Shown: one piece after another, positions 8,741 through 20,700 of the stretch
Numbering within the stretch: the first letter of the stretch is position 1
Layout of the letters: every line of letters begins with the position of its first letter
Assembly: GCA_002284615.2 (NCBI GenBank)
Contig: MU070480.1
Span: 18,130-40,425 of the forward strand
Length of the DNA: 22,296 nt
Source of the DNA: Dunaliella salina
Taxonomy: Eukaryota > Chlorophyta > Chlorophyceae > Chlamydomonadales > Dunaliellaceae
Direction: 5' to 3'
Translations under genes and position numbers: made by a program
The notes under the pieces: generated by a model
The model's database searches: none
Seen by the model: the letters and a program-made list of their open reading frames with translations, nothing else
Told to the model about the DNA's origin: nothing

Positions 8741-11700
8741 AAGGAAGCTAGTTGAGCAATTTAAATACTCAAGCTTTGTATTGCTCCTCCTAGTTCAATA
8801 TCCGAGCATCTGGTACCAGCCCAATACCCCATCCCCTAACAACTTCAGGAAAATAGGAGGCTCCTTGCAGGTCACCTGCAAGCTCTTAGTGTGTGCAAGC
8901 CACATACATACCTCATCATTGCGCAATGGTCTGTAGCGTTCCAGCAAATCGTGCTCGGTAAAGACGGTACTGCGGGGCAGGAGCACCAGGAGCAGGAACA
9001 CCAGGTGCTCAGGGCCTAATGGAAGATTGAATTAGGGGTGTGCATGCAAAAGACAGGCAGGCAGGGTCACCCAATATGAGCCAACAAGGGCGGGACAACA
9101 AGATCATGGAAGTAGGAAGTCAATAAAAACACTTGGGTATCGCAGCAGAACAGCTGAGGGGCTTGCATGCAAAAGACAGGCAGGCAGGGTCACCCAATAT
9201 GAGCCAACAAGGACAAAACAACAAGGTCATGGAAGTAGGAAGTCAATAAAAACGCGGGTATCGCAGCAGAATAGCAGAATAGAGAGACTGCTGATGAGCA
9301 TCCCAACTGCTGATGAGCAAAGCTACATATATGCTCACAATGCGGAGATGGCTCCATGACTTGATCTACCTAAGCATCATTATTATGATGGTCAGAAGCA
9401 TTGTAGCAAATGGGATATGTCGCGTCCCCATTTTCTGTCCTGCCTTTTTTCATGAACACACACAACAAAGACATTGTTTGCAGAAGTTGGGGCTGACAAA
9501 GTATTCTTATCCAGTTAGTGATTGTGCACAGCTCTGGCAGAGTCCATGCTCATGCACAACATGCAGTGCATCACCCCGGTAACATGGCATACCTCTGGCT
9601 TTGGTATGGCCGCTGAGTGCGGTACTTGGTGAGCCGGATATCACTAAACGCCTTGGCAATCTCCGTGCACAGAAGGATGTGCGGCATGTGCAGGGCCTTC
9701 CAGTCAGTGCGGGCGATGTAGAAGCCATTCTGCAGGCGCAAATGGAGCACATATCTTGAAAATAATCCACATTGTTTTTCGCTTTGAATGTTTGACTCTA
9801 AGCTTTTTTTGCAGGGAGCTCTGATGGCAAGCCGCGACTTCCCCCTCTTTCAAAATTTGGTCGAGTAACAGTATGAGTTGTGCGAGCTGAGCTCTAAGAA
9901 CGGTGAAAGTTCCTTGCCATTAGAGCTCCCTGCGGAAAAAGCTTAGATTTTAACTAAAAGGAAAGGGGGGCAATCAAAGCCCTTAGACGCCTTAAGGCAC
10001 CTCACCTTGCCACAAATACACAAATATGCAGACCTGCTGCTTACCCATGCAATCTCTCGTATTAACAGTTACGTGCGAGGCTGTAGGACCCCATAGCTGA
10101 ACCCCTCCAAGAAAGGCCCACCTATCTCTGGGCCCTACAACCACCTCCGTGCATGCCTGGGCTTAGTGAAAACTTTTTTGTGCTTCAAGCATAGAAATCT
10201 GCTGAAAGTTGGCATGCATAGGTGCTCTGCGCTCTGGTTCTGAGGGTGTTTTGCGTCTTTTCTTGGCAGAGCGTGCTGGAGGGGGAAATTCATTAGGAGG
10301 GTGCCAATGCTGACAGAGAGACCTTAGCTGGCTTGCCCAAGCTGCTCCCCCTCATGGGCACTTACGAGATGATGGTACAATGCCGTTCCACAATCAGAAT
10401 GAATGTTTTGGTTTACTTAAAAAATAGCACATTGATTCGACCCGTCATTTGCTGCAACTTTCCCAGTCACCACCACCACCACCACCACCACCACCCACCA
10501 CCACCACCCACCACCACCACCCACCACCACCACCACCACCAAAAATGGCGCAGAACTACCACCCCAAAAGGAGTTTTTTTGAATTTTCAGAACCCAATTA
10601 CCTCACAGTCTAAGACACTAGGGTGGGATGTAGTTTTCTAAGCACCAAAATTTTGACCAGAGTTTGGATGTCCAAAAACTCCGTATCTTAAATCTGGTGG
10701 AGGAAACCTGCATAAGCCGTGGTGCAAAAAAAAATTTTCCACCACAAGCTCTTCATTTGAAACCACACACTGAACCGACTTAGTCCTTGTAACAGAAAAA
10801 ACTGTCATCGCCAGGGATGGGGTGTAGGGACTGAGCAGTTGGTCAGAACTTCAGCCATTCCCATGAGAGAAAATTCTGCACATAAGGTGTTTAAGGAATG
10901 TTGAAAAATACTTCCTCTTTCTCCCTTTTTTTTTTTTCCGAATATGCATGATACTGTCATAGTCCACTTTCACCTTTCGGCTAATGTGATGTATCACATA
11001 TTATAATACTAGCAGTACTTGGTTTGCAGAGCTCAATTTAAGGAGACCTGGAAAGAGCCTATCGAGCCATCCAGGGAAGGTGCCCACACTTGCACTTTTT
11101 GCTCTGGGGCGGAGATCTGGACTAAACTAGCACCAGAATTGCAGCAGACAATTAAATTTTATTCTTTGCGCAGATCGATGAAGCAAATGAGGAATGTGTT
11201 TATGTATCAGTTCTATTGCTTTTCCTCGCCACATGATGAGCTGGACACCACCCCAGAGCTTGACACCCCCCCCCCCAAATGAGGTATTTTTAAAATGCTC
11301 ATTGCATATGTGTACCCAAATCTTGGACATTTAACTTTGGGTGCATTTTGGGAATTGTAATGCTGTCTTTTGCATGAAGATTAAACTGTCCAAGATTTCA
11401 GCGCATATGCCTAATCAGCCACAGTATGAACCCTACCTTTTGACTACTCAACCTCTGTGCCAGACCACTTACTTCACCAAATACGATATTTTTTGTGATT
11501 TGGAGTCCTAATACAAAAAGAATATCATTGCAAAAACAATGGAGTAAGAAGACCCAGTTGTTGGACATATACAGAATTTCAGCCACTTCGAGAAAGTCGA
11601 GCATTAGGGGTGCCTAAAAGTCAGGCGCCACAACCTATGCCAAATTTGGGTGATAAACTGCCAAACACTTTCAAACCCACTTCTCAGTAGGGGGGGGGGG

Positions 11701-14700
11701 GGTTTTCTTTGGGTCAGTGGTCTTGTATGGCATCTGGATGTGGCTCAGGTGGAGCTCTGTGGATCAAAAACATGCATTTCTCTCATTTGGGGACACCAGT
11801 GCATGTTTTGAGGCAACAGATGTTTTTCTTTAAATATTTAGTAATTAAGGAGCATCAGTTTTGCCCCATACCTGCACTTCTAGGTCACCCCTGGGAATGG
11901 CCATTTTTTGAGGTACCCTGCTCAGGCCCAAACTGCAGCAGCGAGTGTTTGGGCAGCCTGCTGGTAATATTGCAAGTGATTTTGGGTTGTCGGGAGGACC
12001 CCTGATGCTTGTCGGATTTTCATTGCACGGACAAGCATGCATAACCTGGGAGGCCTGGCCACGCCCCGATAGGCCACCTCCGCGCCCGCTGTTTGTCCTG
12101 GCTAATGCCTGGGGTTGTCATCATCAACACTGACGCCGCAGGCTGTGAAGATGGGCGCCTGGGAGGAGCTGCTGGGCTCCGCAAAGTTGCTGGAGCTATA
12201 AACTCTAAAAAGTTTGCTTGTGGGCACACATCCGAGGAGGTCAATGCAGTTTTTATGATAATTCTCGCAAACTTACGCAACCAGAACTCTGAATTTGCTG
12301 CGCCGCGGCGGATTTTTCGGATTTTTAAGCCTGCCCGCGAAAAGTGGTTGAGTAAGTCCCTTCAAAATAAAAACAAAACAGCGTATTTAATCTCAAATGA
12401 CTGGCTGTCCGCGGAACTTGAAAGGGGTTGGCATTTGAAATCCGGGACTCGTCCCAACACTCCGCTGAAGTGCCTAAATTTCATTAAACATTAATAGAAA
12501 GCCGTTCCCTATCGTCATCACTCCTCTCGACTGCCTTTTGAGTACCCTCCATGACAGCCCTCTGCCAGCACGCATCAGGTGGCCACCTGTGCACTCAGGG
12601 CACATCCCAGGGTCCACCTGCAGGCTTGGGGGTGCAGCTGGAGGGTTTGGGCACACTGGGGGTGAGTTTTGCTGTCTGAGCACGCAAACATGCAAGCCTA
12701 ACGCGCAGCGAAGGGTTCACCCAACGGGACCAGCTCAGCGCCGAAAAAATGCTTTTTTAAGTAGCTTTCAGGTGATGTGCTCAGAATTGGCAGAGGTGGC
12801 CTGGCTGGCAAAAGGCAGGATATCACACAGGGTTGTGGCGCCTGACTAAAAGGTCAATTTTAAACCTTGTTTTCCCAATCTTTGAACATACAGGATGATA
12901 GCAGTGTACATAGAGTTATGAATATAAAAGTTTGGGGTTTAAGAGTGGTCCAAGGGTGGAGCTGTAGGAAATTTGAGTGTGATCTGAGGCCAGGTGAGTG
13001 ATCTGGGGTCCTCCAATTTTCATGATTTTTTGGTGAACCTGACATCTTTTGGAACAATAATGGTTAGCATGGTTAGATTTGAGAAAGAAGACCAAGAAAG
13101 ATCATATCCAGTGATGTAGTGGAGTTGCCCACCTCTGACATAATGCAAGCTTTTCAGGTCCACTTTCAAACCTACCTGTTCCTACTGATATTATCGAGCA
13201 ATTTTGGAGCAAGAAAAAAAAAACACTCCTTGCGCATTTTTGGAAGAGCATGGCATTTCTGGGCTGGCATGGTGCAGGTAGTGTTAAGATCTTATCCACT
13301 TTGAGCAAACCAAGTGCGCAGAGGGATTAAATTTGATATGTATGGCGATTCTGCGTTAAGTGAGTGAGGATGAGGCAGGGTCAAACTCGAAGCATTTTAG
13401 GCCAAATCCGGCCATTCTCTGTGGAAATGGATGCCAGATGCATATTTCGGCCCAAAGCCTGACCCATGAAACCCTTGGAGCGAAAGAGGGGGGATTGGAA
13501 AAAAGGTCCCAAGGCACAGAGGGCATGAATGCATCTGCCAGGCAAAACTGGTGCAAAATTGGAAATCATGCAAGCTCAGCCCCTGGCTTGTTTCCTAAGT
13601 TTGAACTGGATGTTGAATTCCAGCAGATAACAGTGTCGGCATTTTAGCAAAATCATTCAACAAAGAATAGTCGCTCAAATTGGCTCTCCAATCCATGCTG
13701 AGCCTGGGTTTCTCGCCATGTCCCTCCCAAAGTTAGGCAATTTCTTGGACCCCCGTCCCAGCCCCCAGAGCCCCCAGAAAATGCTCCGGGTGAATTGCCC
13801 GACCATTGCTGTCAATGATGGAAACCCGGGGGGGGGGGGGGGAAGGGTTCCTGAGGACCCCATTTTGGCAGGGATTTTGCCTTTTCCTAATCCCATGCCC
13901 TGGGCACATTTTGGTGCAAACTGAGTCCACGAGGTTGCTCAGAAGGGTCCAAGCAGAGGTCCTGCATCCAAAGATTTGGCTGTTGCCACTAGGACAAGAT
14001 CTCAAACATACATGACCTTTGGCATGGAGAGGGTTGGCCTGGGGCTGAGTGGGCTCGACTAGCTGAGCTGCACCCCTAATGTGTGGCAGGAGAGATTTGT
14101 TTGAGGCAAAGCCCACCTTTTTCAGCTGCTCTGGCGGGGCCCCTTTACTGATCAGCTCATCCCTCACGGCATCGCGGCGCTCCTTGGCAGCGTCCCAGGT
14201 CAGGCCATCATCCACGCGCAATTTCACATAGTGTGTGGACGCATCTGCGCACATTCACACAATGCACCATGAGACAATGCTTGAGTTTCCTTGGAGACAA
14301 CAGTTGAGTCTGCTTTTCTAGCATGCATGTAAACTAAGCAGGATTGCAGACAATAAGGAATGGACCGCATGTCAAATTTTTGGGTGGGCCTCCCCAGACC
14401 CACCCACCACCCCCCAAACTCCCCTTCCAGTGTCCCAATGCAGACAAGAAGGGTACCAACCTGCTCCTTTTTGAATTCCCTGTCCATCTGCATACTCACT
14501 GCAATCAAACATTGAGCTGGAGCAGAGTTATGGGTCAAAAACTGAGGAACAGACGCCCATGCAAACCTGCCCTTCCAGGCACCCACAACTGGCTTGCAAG
14601 TCCACAATTGCCCTCTAGACTTCATCATGCAAAAACACACAATACATTGTCACTATCTTGGGAGTTTGAATTGGTTTGCTGCATGTTTTCCTCAACTGTC

Positions 14701-17700
14701 CCTGCTGCCCAGACCCTTACACGTATGGCACTGAATTGCCCCCCAAAAATTGCCCCCCCCCCGCCCCTGTCCCTCTTTTGATTGGGCCCATGTATGCACT
14801 TTTGGACAGCTTGTGGTGGCGGACTCTGAACACGTAGTTTCTAGGAGGATGGACAGCCAAAATTTATGTTTTCTAAAGTCCCGCTGAATAAGCATTGTTT
14901 TTGGCTGTTTACATTCCTCGCTTTTTACCAGCCGGGCGAGAGCAAATCCTAGAGCACCAAAAACTTTGGATGTGTGGTTATACCAGAGCATGGCTGTGAG
15001 CAAAATCAGCGGGGCACCAAACCTGTCCTGCCTCTACTACCACTAAGAAGAAAAAGGTGCATTCCTGCTCCACCTGAACACTTCCGACCAGTTCCGACCA
15101 GTTTCCACCCACTTGTGACCAAGTCCCTGTGGATCTCCAACTTTTTCTCCATGTAAATAGGGATATTGCGCAGCACAGTCATGCCCTCCTGCAAACAGGG
15201 AATTGAACCATTTTGAGAGCTGATAGCGCAGCAATTACAAATAAGATACAAAACAGGATACGCAACTGTAAAGTCTGATCGAGGAGTTTGCACCCTTGAT
15301 TCTCCCAAAAGAAAAGGTTTGCAGCGCATGCGAAACGGTTTCCTTGCGCTCATACAACTGCAAGTCAAGAGTGTATTACTCCTACTTATACAACAGCAGC
15401 ATGCAGAGCCTCTCATGCCATTACTGCAAATCATAACTTCATGCATTGACAGAATAGCAACAAGCAATCGGTCTCCACATCTCCTTTTGTGCCACATCCT
15501 GAAAATGTTTTTCAGAACGTGGCAAAGCCTTGCTCACACATCATTGTGACACAAAATGTGCGCAGACCTTGCAACGGTGCTGCTCCTCATTTTCTTGCGA
15601 TCTGCCCAAGTTTGCTGCGACTTGCCTGGTACACACCCTCGCTCTTGGCCTTGCGGACCACGGCTTGCAGCGTTGAAGCAAAGTACTGCAATTGAGTTTA
15701 TGAAAATACTGCGTTTGAGAGATGTCAAACCAGGAGGTGCCAAAAACAACGCGCTCTCTGCTCTTCAAATGCAATGCGCCCACTTCAAGATGTTCAGTGA
15801 AAGTTGCCCATGTATCTGCCTCAAAACCGCTATTGAGCACAAGACTCACTCACCTCAAACAGCAGCTGCTGATCATGGATTGGAAGGCCCAACATCCGGT
15901 TCAGGAAGCGCGGCACCTGCACAATGGCATTGCCAATCCTATTGGTGCTTTTGGTCTGACCTCTACCAAGGTTGAAAGCCAACAGCTGCACAGCAACTCA
16001 TGAAAGGGTATCCCCCTTTCCTTGTGCTCGCGCTGACATCCCACATGGCTGACATCTTCAGATTCTTGATTCTAACAAAGTCCTCCTGTTACGGCACTTT
16101 AGCTAGAACAACTTGCCAGCATTGAAATAGCGCTCACCTCTCGGATGATTTTGGGGTCAAACTCCACAGTGCCAGGCAGGAATCCACTGCATGTATAAAT
16201 GTGAGAGGCTCACGGAATTTAGAGATTTTCCCACCTAGCCACTTTCATATCAATGTGGTTTTACACATGGAGATTGCTGATATCTGCTATTTCTTCGAAA
16301 GCATATGAAAGTTGGTCACTCAGATGACCCAGTAGGCAAAACCTCTTTTTTTTTTTGAGAGGTAGAAAGAGAGAACAACTTCATAAGGCAATGAAACTCC
16401 CTGTAGCGTCAAGGCCTTGTGAAGTTGTCTTCCCCTTCTTTCTACATTGAAATGAGGTGTATGCCTGCTGGGTCAACCGAGTGTGTATACCAGCTTAAGG
16501 AAACAAAAGCCATGGGCACTGAGAGCTGCAAGTCCCCTCTGCCAGAATAAGGGGACCTCACACCCATACCTTACCTCTTGGAACCTAGGTCGACACTGAG
16601 GAGAGCCCGCTGCATGGCCGTGTAATACTCATCACGTCGCCTGTGCGCAGGGATGTTCTCCACCAACCCTCCTGCAGCAGCAATCTCTGCGGAACTGAAG
16701 TACTCATCTGGCAGGTTGCCGACCTGAGGGATGCAGCAAAAGAGGGTGGTACAGCAATCAAGGGTGGTGCAGCAATGGAGGGTGCTGATCTCTGCGCGGA
16801 CCTCTGTGCCCATGGACAAAACAAAAGGACACAGTAAAGGGACAGGACAGAGCAGGGCACAACAGACAGGCATGCACACTAGCACCTGACAGGCGAAATA
16901 AACGAACATACAATAAACAAACACCAGGTCCTGTACAGGGCCTTGACATCAAACAAAGCTGCACCTGCATCCCTCTCCACCTGCATGTCTGTATCACCTT
17001 TCTTTCCCTTGTGCATAGTGTAGAGCATGGCCGTATTAAATCTTCCTCTCTGCTCGCACCCCTGTGCTTGGTGCGCAAGTGCACGGCTTGCTGTGCGTAT
17101 GAGCCCTATCTATACATGAAAGCCTTCACATCCGTCACCATGCAGATTACCATCAAGCCAATTTTCATCTACCTTCCAATCCATCATCGTACACAAATTA
17201 TCATCCACTGCAAGGTGCATGACGTTCATGACCAGATATGGGCGCATCCTCATGCTAGGCAAGCGTGTCCACCTGCCAGAGATGTCCTCATCATGGAATA
17301 ACCTGCAACTGTGGCCCATCACCTGCAAATTACCCCCTTTTTTTCATTCTTGCATTCACAGCCCATGCAGCCCATAACGCACCTCCACGCCGGGCATAGG
17401 CGTTCCCCTGTTGCAGATGTCCTCATACACACGCTTCAGCGCATCTCCTGCCTCAGAGGTGTCAATGTCGTAGGCCTTGAGGTTGGCAGCTGCCCCCATG
17501 GCGCGCTGGTCGCCTTGTAGCAGCGCACCCAGGGAGGCCAGGCGCTTGGCCACAGCACCCGCGAACCTGGACAGGATGGAGTAATCAAGAAAGAAGTATA
17601 GAGCCCAAACCAGCGTGGTTGCAGCTGCAAAAAAAAGAGCATAGAGCCCAAATCATCAAGGTTCCAACTGCAAATAAGACAGCAAAACAAGCAGGTGCAG

Positions 17701-20700
17701 TTGTCCAGATGACAGATAAAAAGCTGGAGCTGCTTGTGATTTTTTTGCACCTGAAGTGATCAAGTTTGCACCCCATGATTGGCCTGATCAGGATCAACCA
17801 TACGAGTGGGGCACAGCCACAAACCCCCTGGCATTCCCCTGCTTCTGTAGGTTTCAGCACCTCCTCCTCACATCTCCAAAGAATTGGATCATACCATCCC
17901 CCAGCAGACTCCTGTTTCACCTGCCCCCTGCCCTTGCATCCCCTGTGGAGGACCCATGCACGCAGGATGTGGTGGAGGAGTGCACGGTCAAGACAATCTA
18001 GTCTCGATTGAGGGTTGTGCCTCCTTTGTACCACACCTTAAACATTTGTAATCATCATATCAATGGCGTTTTTGCAATGTAAGTCGGCAAAACAAAAATC
18101 AAAAGTTGCTCGTCTTCAGCAGCATGTAAGAAGCAAAAATTGTCAAACGCAATTAGATACTTTGCTAAAGAGCTTATTCTTATATGCCAGTCTCACTCAT
18201 CCATCCTGCATTGATCATCCCAAAATAAAAAACAAGTCTCATAGAGAATGCCTGATGAAAAGATGTCCATCCCTTCAGGCTCGGCTGCATGCATATCATT
18301 GCAGCAAGAACAGGCAATACTAGTTTTATGTCAATGTACCAATAATACAATGTTAAGCTTGCTAGAGTTGCATCTTCATTAGCGGAGAGCATTTCTGGCT
18401 TGGCTGGAAAATAGAGCTAGACCAAGCACCCAAAGGTAGCTACGAAACAGGAACAATGTATCCCAAAGTTGGAATTGTTATGGCATGGGTGGCCTGGAAC
18501 TGTACTGTATTCTTTCAATATTGACTGGACCGATTCTTTCAATTTTGACTGCACCCACCCTGGAAAAACTTTGTAAGTGCTAACAAGCAAGCAGCACAAC
18601 GCGAATTCATGTTGGGCGAACGCCTTGTCTTCTTACTTTTGTCCCCAGTGATGCACAACACCAGACCTCTAAAGGGGTTGCTCTTCTTCTTGTTTCTCCC
18701 TCAAATCTGACCATGCCAAACATTATCATACATTAGAATTGAAATTACCAAAATGAAGGAATTCAGAGGACCCCAGATCACCCCCAAATGGCCTACAACT
18801 CTGCCCTGAGCCCATTCTGCACACCCAAAATTAACATAAACAACTCTCATATGCCCTGCTCATAACCTGCATGTTTAAAATAGGAAAGGAGGTCAAAATG
18901 TGACCTTTTGGCAACCTCTTTGCTGGATTTCCTCTCAGGTTAATGGCTGAAATTTTGCATCTTAACAACCACTGAGTCATTTCATCCCTTTTTGTTAAGT
19001 TTTATGAAGAATTTCCTGTGTTCAGGACAACCCAGGAAGCAAGGAGAAGTTACATGTCCGTGCCCACCTGTACTCTCCACCGCAGTTGGACACCATGAGG
19101 CAGTAGATAGGGGCAGAGCTCTGGTTGGAGCGGTGGGAGCGCCCAAACTGCTGGATGGCGCGGTCAGCAGACCAAGGCAGCTCCAGAGTGATGTGGAAGC
19201 GGCGTCGCTGGTTGGGCACTCTGCATGCATGGTTGCAAGAGAAATTGATTGGTTTATGGAAAGGAAAATAAAATGGAGCATTCAAGAAGCATAGCTTTAG
19301 GCCAGCACATGTTAACCTAATCATTGCTTTTCCAGAGTCCCGAATATGAGGGGCATCAATTGGTATGCACAAGAGCCCCATCAGGGAAATCTAAAGGGAA
19401 GGGTGGTCATTATAGGCCTCTCGTACAGAAAGTAAACATATCACTGGATTCTTCAGTCCACTCTCTGTGCATCAGCACTCTTTTCGCGTTAAAAGGGTAA
19501 AAGCCAGGTTCCTGAGCAGAGTTCATGCGCAAGGGCTGCAGCAGCCGGCCAGACACAATTAGCAACTCACTCCAAATTTTTTAGGATTGTGGCAATGTTC
19601 TAAGTGGTGTCGCATAATGAAGTCAGGAGAACAATGGATTTGCAGCTGGGCCCCTGGCAAGGCAGACATGCATAAGCTGCTCACTTTGCCTTAAAAAACT
19701 CAATAGCAACTTACTTTTCCTGTGTGGTGAGAACACAAACTAGATCAAGAGTTTAAAAAGGAGCAGCATATGAATAGGGGCACTCAGTGACTGGAAAGGG
19801 GCTTGAGGAGCTTGTGGGTGGAGCAGGGGGTGCCAATCCATATGTTTTCCGGAGGAAAGCTCAACAAAATTCACCATGCAAAATGCACAGGCCAAAGAGC
19901 ATGATGTTCCCAGGTAAAACAATCCTTTCAAATTGATCCTTGTACGCCAGCCACCCAAAGTCATTCAAACTCCCTGCTGGTCAGAAGCAAGGGCATGCTC
20001 TAAAGCAGAATGAATGGCACTTTATCAATGCCAACTCGCATTCCAAAGCAAGGATGCTTGCATACGCGCACGCACCGCCTGTCTGCCTGCAGGCTGATGC
20101 CGGTGGAGGCGGCTTCGCTGATGACGGCCACCAGCTTGCGGCCGCTCATGAAGTCCTCCTTCTCACGCAGGTTCACCATCTTGGCAGCATCCTCTTCACG
20201 GCGTTGCTGCACATCCGAGGAAATAAACCAGCATGATTGCCTATGAGACGATATGGATACTAAAGGATACTTTGAAGCAATGCACAAGAGTGCCACATTG
20301 CATTATACTACGGGAACTGTATCACTACTCCTTGAAAGAGGTGCTTCTGTTGCACATGACCACATGCAAGGCAAAACAGTTTATCCAAAGTACTTTGAAC
20401 AATTTCAGGGTGTGCAGCAGGAAGCAGGTGTGGAAACATAAAACATATGTTACAAGTTGACGTGGTCAGGAGCTCTCCTTGTTGCGGATTCTTCAGAAAA
20501 CTGCGGATTCTTCAGCAAACTGCAAATTTTGGAATTGATGTGGTTTTAGTTTTGAATGTTCAACTCTCTCAGCTTTTTCCGCAGGGAGCTCTGATGGCAA
20601 GCCGCAAGCGACTTCCCACCTTCCAAAATTTGCAGTTTGGATCCTGCCACAGCAGCTTCTCTCAAAGCAGCCTTCTCCCAGCCAAATTATTTCGCAATTA

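Larger units (their letters stand above)
9730..14116 (-). other. FGT1: 4.4-kb FGT1 intron between exons k and l
   Basis: The largest intron seen. It starts gtgggc and ends gcctgcag. Contents: MITE copy A, the CAC triplet repeat, a possible LINE fragment, an inverted repeat at 11319-11397, G runs at 11690-11702 and 13828-13842, and one copy of the dispersed repeat. Several open frames of 60-130 codons occur on both strands but none shows a domain, a coding-like codon pattern or flanking splice consistency. Confidence 0.85.
17567..19067 (-). other. FGT1: 1.5-kb FGT1 intron between exons d and e
   Basis: Apart from the 43-bp duplication and the dispersed repeat copy at its 5' half, I see no gene, RNA or element in it. 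The splice phases of its flanking exons agree (AG + G, Arg). Confidence 0.8.

Noticed and set aside
10333..10641. Histidine/proline-rich open frame
   Set aside because: Product of a CAC triplet repeat inside the large FGT1 intron, with no domain around it.
12093..12494. 133-codon plus-strand frame in the large intron
   Set aside because: Its start ([10 protein letters not shown]) loosely recalls an RNase H motif, but nothing after it fits, and the frame is AT-rich in a non-coding way.
13733..14254. 173-codon minus-strand frame taken as one protein
   Set aside because: Only its first part is coding (exon k). The rest is intron after a gtgggc donor and reads through a poly-G run.
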